A DNA stretch of 5,137 nt, taken from positions 1 to 5,137 of the forward strand of contig JANQSK010000282.1 in assembly GCA_028284105.1 (NCBI GenBank), in the 5' to 3' direction. Origin of the DNA: Anaerolineae bacterium (GTDB lineage: Bacteria > Chloroflexota > Anaerolineae > Promineifilales > Promineifilaceae). The notes under the pieces were generated by a model that saw only the letters and a program-made list of their open reading frames with translations, searched no databases and was not told where the DNA came from. The position numbers and the translations under genes were made by a program. The first letter of the stretch is position 1, and each line of letters begins with the position of its first letter. Below are positions 1-4,726 of the stretch, piece by piece.

Positions 1-844
1 CCGCCCCAATTTTGAAATAGACATGTCCATCTGGATATAAAATTGGGGGCAAAGAATAAAAGCCATCAATGGCCGGGTTGAGCATTTCACCCGTGTAAAT
101 AATTGAAGGTACGTTTCGGAGACGATGAGCCTCTTTCTCATCAAGACGGGCCATGATAATGGTACGCGGTTTGGGGATGAAATCTAAGGATTTGCCAAGC
201 AGGTAGTGCGTCCAAGCGCCAGCCGCAATAATCACCTTATTGGCTTTGATTTCACTGCCCTCTTTTGTTGTGATGAGATAATGGCCGTTCTGTTTTTTGA
301 ATGAAACGGCCGTTTCTCGCAATAGGTGACCCCCTTCCATCTCAGTAATTTTGAGCTGAGCATCAACCAGGTCTCTAGGATTGATGTATCCCGCAATCGT
401 TTCCTCATGGAAGAATGTGTGATCTGGATCAAAATGAAGCTCTGGGAACTTCTGTTGGAACTCCTCAGCTGTGAATTTTAAAAAAGGGGTGTTTAGAGAG
501 TGGGCAACCCGAGCAGTGCGTTTGAAATAATTCTCTTTATCTTCCGTTTCAGGACCAACTTGGAGACAACCCGCTTGTGTATAGAAACGAATGCCACTTT
601 TCTGCTCAATGTGGGCGTATTCTGCAATCGATTTGATAGCAAGCTCGGCCCAAAGCTTACGCCCGTCGAGCTGCCGCGTGATGCGTCCTTGATCGTAATG
701 ACTTCCAAAAATTCCGTCATGATCTTGCCAAGGCTCATTTGGCTCAGCTGGCCCAATCCCAACCACTTTTTTACCTGTTAAGCTTAAATATTTAACAGCG
801 GCTGAACCGATCAGCCCAATCCCAATTACCGCATAATCATACAT
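1..844 (-). CDS. FAD-dependent oxidoreductase (DAO/sarcosine oxidase-like), C-terminus cut by window edge
   Basis: Reading the minus strand from the ATG at 844 gives 281 residues with no stop, running off the left edge, so about the last quarter to third of a typical 370-400 residue protein is missing. The N-terminus AVIGIGLIGSA carries the dinucleotide-binding GxGxxG (G8, G10, G13) of a Rossmann fold. SHYDQGRITR (48-57) matches the arginine-rich loop of monomeric sarcosine oxidase, with R54 and R57 in the places of its two active-site arginines. VIIAAGAW (204-211) is the usual second FAD-contact strand. The family oxidises secondary or N-methyl amines using FAD, generally in the cytoplasm. 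The acidic residue normally ending the second Rossmann strand is replaced by a GIGPAEP turn (29-35). The region that would hold a covalent-flavin cysteine lies outside the window. A GAGGAG lies 13 nt before the ATG, which is rather far; an in-frame TTG further upstream is less likely given the motif position. The gene is divergent from the amidase gene. The substrate cannot be told. Confidence 0.88.
   Translation of the reverse strand, partial: MYDYAVIGIGLIGSAAVKYLSLTGKKVVGIGPAEPNEPWQDHDGIFGSHYDQGRITRQLDGRKLWAELAIKSIAEYAHIEQKSGIRFYTQAGCLQVGPETEDKENYFKRTARVAHSLNTPFLKFTAEEFQQKFPELHFDPDHTFFHEETIAGYINPRDLVDAQLKITEMEGGHLLRETAVSFKKQNGHYLITTKEGSEIKANKVIIAAGAWTHYLLGKSLDFIPKPRTIIMARLDEKEAHRLRNVPSIIYTGEMLNPAIDGFYSLPPILYPDGHVYFKIGA
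306..313. repeat. ACGGCCGT iterated palindrome, copy 1
   Basis: Exact 8-bp palindrome, extended here to a 14-bp perfect palindrome GAAACGGCCGTTTC at 303-316. It lies inside the FAD oxidoreductase gene, where it encodes E-T-A-V-S (residues 177-181) on the minus strand. Confidence 0.75.
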
Positions 845-905
845 AGCACCAAGTATACTCCTCAATGTGCAAATGGCGGTAAAATCGTATTGGAGGAAAT
901 AGCGG
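845..905. promoter_or_regulatory. Divergent intergenic region between the FAD oxidoreductase and amidase genes
   Basis: These 61 bp must hold the translation signals of both genes and probably two promoters. On the plus strand GGAGG (892-896) is a good ribosome-binding site 9 nt before the amidase ATG. On the minus strand GAGGAG lies just upstream of the oxidoreductase start. I see a TATACT (852-857, minus) and a TAAAAT (880-885, plus) that could be -10 elements, but neither has a convincing -35 partner, so no promoter is placed. No clear operator palindrome is visible. Confidence 0.4.
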
Positions 906-2369
906 ATGGATTTGAATCATATTGACACAGTTACGCTTCTTAATATGCGGGAAGAAGGCTCTATAAGTTCGGTGGAATTACTGACTCATTTTTTAGATCG
1001 AATTGAAAAGCACAACACGGCCGTAAATGCTGTTGTCACTTTAAATATTGATCAAGCCATGGAAAAGGCCAAAGCGGCAGATGAGGCAACTGCCCGAGGG
1101 GAAAGTTGGGGAAAGTTACATGGGCTGCCCATGACAATTAAAGACACGTTTGAAGTGATTGGCATGAAGGCAACCGCTGGGGCGACAGAACTTGCTGATT
1201 ATTATCCCACAGCTGAAACCGGTGTTGTTGAGAAGCTTCATCAAGCTGGCGCGATTATTTTTGGGAAAACCAACACACCGCCTTTTGCGATGGATGTCCA
1301 AAGTTATAACGAGCTCTTTGGGGTGACCCATAATCCATGGCATGGTGATCACACGGCTGGTGGCTCGTCGGGTGGCTCAGCTGCGGCATTGGCATCGGGT
1401 TTTACGACATTAGAAATGGGAAGTGATATCGGCGGATCGATTCGCACACCGGCACACTTTTGTGGGGTGTATGGACACAAACCGACGCATAATATTGTGT
1501 CACTTCACGGTCATATTCCGGGGCCTCCAGGCACAAAAGGACAGCCTGATTTAGCAGTGGGTGGCCCATTAGGTCTTTCCGCAAATGATTTAGCCCTTGG
1601 TTTATCCGTGGTGGCAGGTCCTGATCCGTTACATCGAGTCGGATGGCAGCTCCGATTACCTCAACCGCGTCATCAAAAGCTGTCCGATTTTCGTGTGGCT
1701 GTTTGGCTTGATGATGAAGTTTGTCCGGTTGATAAAGAGATGTTGGGGGTGTTTGAAACGGCCGTTTCCTCCCTTGAATCAACAGGTGCAAAAGTCAAAA
1801 GAACACGTCCAGCTGAGATGAAAGAGATTTTGGCTATTTATTACACTCTGCTGGCCAGTTTTACGGGTGCAGGCATTCCAAAGCCAATCTATGAACATTA
1901 TGCGTCGGTCAAAAAAGATTTAAAGGCGTATCAAGAAAAGTATGATTTGCCTGTTGAGTTTTTAACCCATGTAGCTGGACGAACCGCCTCACATCGCCAG
2001 TGGTTGGGCGCCAATGAACAACGGGCCAAAATGCAATATCGATTGCGTGATTTCTTTAAGGAATATGATGTGCTGCTTACACCAGTAACGCCAATGACGG
2101 CACCGCCCCATAACAGCGAAGGACCGATGGAAGCACGTCAAATAGTGATAAATGGGCAGAAACGGCCGTATGTGGATCACTTCCCATGGATTGCTCTTGC
2201 CACGATGGCAGGATTACCAGCCACTTCAGCACCCGTTGGTTTTACAAAGGCTGGTCTCCCCGTAAATCTGCAAATCATTGGCCCATTCTTAGAGGATTAC
2301 ACAACTATCAAATTTGCGGAACTTCTATCAGAAAAACACGGTGGAGCAGTTTTCCCAAAATTAGATTAA
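906..2369 (+). CDS. Amidase-signature family amidohydrolase, complete
   Basis: The 487-residue length is typical of amidase-signature enzymes, which hydrolyse amides to a carboxylate and ammonia or an amine through a Ser-cisSer-Lys triad. All three residues are visible: K79 in LPMTIKD, cis-S154 in GGSSGGSAAALASG (152-165) and nucleophile S178 in SDIGGSIRTPA (173-183). The spacings (75 and 24 residues) are those of the family. The C-terminal GLPVNLQIIGP motif is also characteristic. No signal peptide is seen, so the enzyme is probably cytoplasmic. The ATG at 906 is chosen because GGAGG lies 9 nt before it and the N-terminal helix starts normally. The family covers fatty-acid amide, acetamide, aryl-acylamide, peptide-amide and Glu-tRNA amidases. 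GatA is unlikely because no gatB or gatC is adjacent. The substrate is unknown; the neighbouring deiminase-like and amine-oxidase-like genes hint at small nitrogen compounds. A hairpin at 2388-2458 probably ends its transcript. Confidence 0.95.
   Translation: MDLNHIDTVTLLNMREEGSISSVELLTHFLDRIEKHNTAVNAVVTLNIDQAMEKAKAADEATARGESWGKLHGLPMTIKDTFEVIGMKATAGATELADYYPTAETGVVEKLHQAGAIIFGKTNTPPFAMDVQSYNELFGVTHNPWHGDHTAGGSSGGSAAALASGFTTLEMGSDIGGSIRTPAHFCGVYGHKPTHNIVSLHGHIPGPPGTKGQPDLAVGGPLGLSANDLALGLSVVAGPDPLHRVGWQLRLPQPRHQKLSDFRVAVWLDDEVCPVDKEMLGVFETAVSSLESTGAKVKRTRPAEMKEILAIYYTLLASFTGAGIPKPIYEHYASVKKDLKAYQEKYDLPVEFLTHVAGRTASHRQWLGANEQRAKMQYRLRDFFKEYDVLLTPVTPMTAPPHNSEGPMEARQIVINGQKRPYVDHFPWIALATMAGLPATSAPVGFTKAGLPVNLQIIGPFLEDYTTIKFAELLSEKHGGAVFPKLD
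1017..1024. repeat. ACGGCCGT iterated palindrome, copy 2
   Basis: Exact copy inside the amidase gene, read as T-A-V (residues 38-40). It is the only copy not preceded by A or T. Confidence 0.75.
1758..1765. repeat. ACGGCCGT iterated palindrome, copy 3
   Basis: Exact copy inside the amidase gene, again extended to the same 14-bp palindrome GAAACGGCCGTTTC (1755-1768) as copy 1, and again encoding E-T-A-V-S (from residue 284) although the proteins are unrelated. Confidence 0.75.
2162..2169. repeat. ACGGCCGT iterated palindrome, copy 4
   Basis: Exact copy in the amidase gene, read in a different codon phase from copies 1-3 (AAA CGG CCG TAT, K-R-P-Y from residue 419). It therefore cannot be explained by a T-A-V codon preference. 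Confidence 0.75.
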
Positions 2370-2375
2370 GAAACT

Positions 2376-2468
2376 AATAAATAAGAATTGCCCACGGATG
2401 ACACAGATTAAACGGATTTAATTGCCTTATCCGTGAAACCAGTGTCATCCGTGGGCAAATTATTTATT
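2376..2468. repeat. Nested inverted repeat, probable two-way terminator between convergent genes
   Basis: A perfect 17-bp stem pairs TTGCCCACGGATGACAC (2388-2404) with GTGTCATCCGTGGGCAA (2442-2458). Outside it, AATAAATAA (2376-2384) pairs with TTATTTATT (2460-2468), offset by an unpaired GAA on the left and an A on the right. Inside it, ACGGAT (2412-2417) pairs with ATCCGT (2429-2434) around an 11-nt loop. The element starts 7 bp after the amidase stop and lies between the convergent amidase and fucU genes. The AT-rich outer arms would give a U-rich run after the stem in both directions, which fits bidirectional termination. The ACGGAT unit recurs at an 18-nt step, like a family of CACAGATTA/ACGGAT-type intergenic palindromes that I recall from many bacterial genomes. 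The structure is seen directly; the terminator role and family membership are inferred. Confidence 0.8.
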
Positions 2469-2524
2469 CTGTTCAATTGGTGTGCTGAAAAGGGAGCTTA
2501 TCAAAGCTAGATTGACTCGCTTTT

Positions 2525-2541
2525 CCTTCGACAGGCTCAGG
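2525..2541. repeat. CCTTCGACAGGCTCAGG intergenic repeat-like motif
   Basis: This 17-bp string (reverse CCTGAGCCTGTCGAAGG) is a partial palindrome with CCT/AGG ends. It matches from memory a motif scattered between genes in many unrelated bacteria, often as one arm of a longer hairpin. Here only one arm is present. It lies 20 bp downstream of the fucU stop, in the same 191-bp spacer (2370-2560) as the large inverted repeat. Nothing else in the spacer looks functional. The function is unknown, and its status as a repeat in this genome cannot be shown from a single copy. Confidence 0.45.
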
Positions 2542-2560
2542 TGCCGCTATTTGCTCAATC

Positions 2561-2992
2561 TTAGATGGGTGTGACGCCTTTTTTTAGAATAATGTTGGCA
2601 TACTTTCGTGTTTCGCCCGTCATGACAACGGCAAAGGCAGACTTTGCTCGTTCGTAGAATGCAAATCGCTCTAATCGCAAAATAGCCGGTGCATTCGGGT
2701 GATGTTTATCAATTTGGGCTTGATAATCGATTTCAACTTGTGGATCGATTGAATCACCTGACACAACTGCCATCATCATTAAAGGGTGATCCACGTAGCT
2801 ATCTAGCTCATATAAAGGCAACATGGCATCTAACAAATCAGCAACTTGTAACCCGTCCGCTCGGATGACTGGAATGCCCAACGATTCCCCTGGGAAATGA
2901 GCATCACCTAGCACAATTTCGTCCCCGTGTCCCATGCGGTATAAGGTGGCCAGCAGTTCTGGTGAAAATAAGTGTGAAATACCTTTTAACAT
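2561..2992 (-). CDS. fucU: L-fucose mutarotase FucU (RbsD/FucU family)
   Basis: The 143-residue length fits FucU (about 140), which interconverts the alpha and beta anomers of L-fucose, and in some enzymes other pyranose sugars such as ribose, in the cytoplasm. The opening MLKGISHLFSPELL and MGHGDEIVLGDAHFPG (20-35) are family hallmarks, with the conserved H22 and D30. The end carries RKYANIILKKGV (129-140), whose Y131 and N133 line the active site. AGGAG (3001-3005) sits 8 nt before the ATG. It is the second gene of a minus-strand operon, 18 bp after the stop of the deiminase-like gene, and is probably co-transcribed with it. That partner is odd, since mutarotases usually sit with sugar transport or kinase genes and none is visible. 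RbsD is the alternative name, but the YANIILKKGV ending and MLKGI start favour FucU. The true sugar is not determined by sequence alone. Confidence 0.92.
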   Translation of the reverse strand: MLKGISHLFSPELLATLYRMGHGDEIVLGDAHFPGESLGIPVIRADGLQVADLLDAMLPLYELDSYVDHPLMMMAVVSGDSIDPQVEIDYQAQIDKHHPNAPAILRLERFAFYERAKSAFAVVMTGETRKYANIILKKGVTPI

Positions 2993-3010
2993 TGATGATT
3001 CTCCTAAAAT

Positions 3011-3949
3011 CTAATTCACTAAAATTGGACAGGTCATACAGTGAGCGCCTCCATTGCCTAGAAATAGCGTTTCTGAGGGAAAGGAATCCAATTCCCAGCC
3101 ACGTTTAGCCATTTCTGATCCAATGCGCTCTGCACCAGCAAAACCGATGGCTTTCTTGCTTTGTTGGGTCACAACGACATTGAGTAACCCATCGATGCGT
3201 TCTTGGTCGGTTAACCCTATGCGTTCGATGCCACGGCTTTCCAAATAGTCCACAAACATAACGTGTTGGGGCTCCGATTTTCCTGCTTCATAAAGCATGC
3301 AGGGGAATAGGTCGAAGGTTTGTTCGTGAATAAGACACAGCTGTTCATCAAGCATCATAAAGACGCCATCGATGTGCACGTAGCCAAATGGGAGGGGTAC
3401 TTCTAAGAAATATTGTATATCTTTGCCTAAAATGTGGTCTCTTAACGCTTTGGTTCCTGCTTCGTTGGCGCGGTCACACAGGGATGCAACGGCCGTATCC
3501 TCCCCAATCATTGTGACGCCGCCACCTTCCAAAAAAGCTGGTTGATCGATGCTGCCCAAAACTGGAACACCCAATTGGCGAAATGCCCGACCCATCATGC
3601 GCTGATCTCCCCAGCGCCCTTTGAGATGAGGTCCCATCAACACAGCACTTGATGAAAAAACGGCTGCTAAATCTCGTGTATAAGTCATGTTAGGCCGATG
3701 CTTGATAAAGCCTAAAGCATCTGCATCATCTTTTAATACATCAGTTAACAGAACAGTCTCAACACCATGCGACTGGAAGAGTTCAAGCATAATGTCGTAA
3801 TCAGACAAAAAGGTTTCATAGTCAACTGGGGCATCAAAGTGAAACTCCTTTAATGAGTTAGGTGTAACTTTTAAAAGCTCCTCGCCCGGGCGATGCATTA
3901 ATACGCGCTTCAGATTGCCATATGCATTCTTCACACCAAAATTTTTCAT
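3011..3949 (-). CDS. Arginine deiminase/dimethylargininase-like guanidino hydrolase
   Basis: This 312-residue protein has the amidinotransferase/deiminase fold signatures in order: YTRDLA (90-95) with guanidinium-binding D93, FLEGGGV (139-145) with catalytic E141, LCDRANEAG (157-165), VHIDGVF (191-197) with H192 and D194, and GGAHCMTCPI (300-309) with nucleophile C304. These line up with Asp166, Glu224, His278, Asp280 and Cys406 of Pseudomonas arginine deiminase. The family hydrolyses a guanidino group through a Cys-thiouronium intermediate, giving citrulline plus ammonia or an alkylamine. The protein is about 100 residues shorter than true arginine deiminases and nearer to dimethylargininase in length. 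The usual EGGD is EGGG (G144), so arginine itself may not be the substrate. GGGAG lies 6 nt before the ATG at 3949. It heads an operon with fucU (18-bp gap). Its upstream region is shared with the divergent membrane-protein gene. Hydrolase chemistry is confident; the substrate is open. Confidence 0.88.
   Translation of the reverse strand: MKNFGVKNAYGNLKRVLMHRPGEELLKVTPNSLKEFHFDAPVDYETFLSDYDIMLELFQSHGVETVLLTDVLKDDADALGFIKHRPNMTYTRDLAAVFSSSAVLMGPHLKGRWGDQRMMGRAFRQLGVPVLGSIDQPAFLEGGGVTMIGEDTAVASLCDRANEAGTKALRDHILGKDIQYFLEVPLPFGYVHIDGVFMMLDEQLCLIHEQTFDLFPCMLYEAGKSEPQHVMFVDYLESRGIERIGLTDQERIDGLLNVVVTQQSKKAIGFAGAERIGSEMAKRGWELDSFPSETLFLGNGGAHCMTCPILVN
3489..3496. repeat. ACGGCCGT iterated palindrome, copy 5
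   Basis: Exact copy inside the deiminase-like gene, read on the minus strand as T-A-V (residues 152-154). Confidence 0.75.
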
Positions 3950-4015
3950 TATTTTCTCCCAACTCCTTGAAATATAATCACTGCTTAGATGTATCTATGA
4001 TTTTGAGGCTTCTTG
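3950..4015. promoter_or_regulatory. Divergent intergenic region between the deiminase-like and membrane-protein genes
   Basis: These 66 bp separate two divergent starts and should hold promoters for both. On the minus strand GGGAG precedes the deiminase-like gene. On the plus strand GAGG (4005-4008) precedes the membrane gene. TTGAAA (3967-3972) and TATGAT (3996-4001) on the plus strand look like -35 and -10 boxes, but the 23-bp spacer is too long for a standard promoter, so I make no firm call. Confidence 0.35.
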
Positions 4016-4726
4016 ATGATGAACTATCGAATCTTACTACCAATCATCCTTTTATCCATATTCGCACTCCATTCTCCAGTCTTTGCTCTTTCATGCGTTG
4101 AACCTGAGGTTGTTTATTATATTGCATGCAAAGATGGGCAATGTGAAGGGTTTAAGGTTCAAGAAAAATACGAAGGGTATGTTTGTAATCTATTGCCTTT
4201 TGTTGAGGATGTTACCTCAGAAATAGCTGGTCAATTACATCAGGCACTTTTTGTAGATAAGGAGGGATTTTGGCAAATCCAATTGTCTTATGATCGCGAG
4301 GTTGACCTATTAGCCATTTCACCGGACAACGAACTTCGTGTTAATTCCACCTCAGGTGTTGGAATTGAAACGTTATCTGTAGATTTTTCTCCGAATGATG
4401 TGTTCGAAAAAAGGGAGCAGGAGATGAAGCGAACGGAGCAGGTGAGAAGGCGCTATTATCTGGATGAATTTTTAAAGGTAGTGACATATGCCTTGATGGT
4501 TGTAATCATGCCACTGGTGGTTATTTCAACAGTTTTAAATTCAAAATTTGGAGCCAGAAATTTTTTTATAGGTATGATAATCTTTTCTCAAATTGGCTTT
4601 TTAATTTATTTATTTTACGGCCGTTTCTTTATATATTTACCTTTTAGTGGATTAATTTTGCTCGCTTTTTTGATTCAGATCGGGTTATTGGTAAGAAAAG
4701 CCTTTCGATTAAAGCCCGTTAATTGA
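4016..4726 (+). CDS. Unrecognised membrane protein: signal peptide, Cys-rich exported domain, three C-terminal helices
   Basis: I do not recognise this protein. It has 236 residues from the ATG at 4016. That ATG is chosen because GAGG lies 7 nt before it; an in-frame TTG at 4013 and an ATG at 4019 are alternatives. Residues 1-25 form a signal peptide with a probable cut after PVFA. An exported stretch (26-150) holds four early cysteines (C27, C38, C43, C57), which could form two disulfides, and ends in a charged, helix-prone segment (about 130-146, many E/K/R). Three hydrophobic helices follow (about 153-174, 183-201, 204-226), then a short basic tail. One extracytoplasmic domain plus a small membrane anchor is the predicted shape, with the C-terminus likely inside. 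Sampled lines are about 20-38% GC, well below the amidase gene (about 43-62%), suggesting transfer or relaxed constraint, though hydrophobic codons contribute. The last 8 bp overlap the end of the opposing MFS gene. The function is unknown. Confidence 0.8.
   Translation: MMNYRILLPIILLSIFALHSPVFALSCVEPEVVYYIACKDGQCEGFKVQEKYEGYVCNLLPFVEDVTSEIAGQLHQALFVDKEGFWQIQLSYDREVDLLAISPDNELRVNSTSGVGIETLSVDFSPNDVFEKREQEMKRTEQVRRRYYLDEFLKVVTYALMVVIMPLVVISTVLNSKFGARNFFIGMIIFSQIGFLIYLFYGRFFIYLPFSGLILLAFLIQIGLLVRKAFRLKPVN
4617..4624. repeat. ACGGCCGT iterated palindrome, copy 6
   Basis: Exact copy in the AT-rich membrane-protein gene, read in the third codon phase (TAC GGC CGT TTC, Y-G-R-F from residue 201). 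Its presence in such GC-poor surroundings makes a chance origin especially unlikely. Confidence 0.75.

Noticed and set aside
493..781. Open frames on both strands within the FAD oxidoreductase region (493-762 minus and 500-781 plus)
   Set aside because: They lie inside the longer minus-strand frame 844 to 1, which carries clear FAD-binding motifs. Neither has recognisable domains or a good ribosome-binding site.
852..857. TATACT as a -10 box for the FAD oxidoreductase gene
   Set aside because: It would place the transcript start almost on the ATG and after the GAGGAG ribosome-binding site, and no -35 box lies at the right distance.
1116..2377. Several frames of 63-129 codons overlapping the amidase gene on both strands
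   Set aside because: They are shadows of a complete amidase-signature gene with an intact triad and a good ribosome-binding site; none shows a domain.
2376..2468. The inverted repeat as a MITE or insertion-sequence remnant
   Set aside because: No target-site duplication is visible at its edges and no transposase fragment lies near it. A repeat or terminator reading needs fewer assumptions.
2495..2508. Small hairpin AGCTT/AAGCT with a 4-nt loop as terminator of the fucU operon
   Set aside because: The stem is only 5 bp with no T-run after it on the minus strand. The large inverted repeat further on is a better candidate.
4085..4099. Lipoprotein cleavage site around the first cysteine of the membrane protein (FALSC)
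   Set aside because: The -3 position is Ala and -2 is Leu, which does not fit the usual lipobox. A normal signal-peptidase cut after VFA is more likely.
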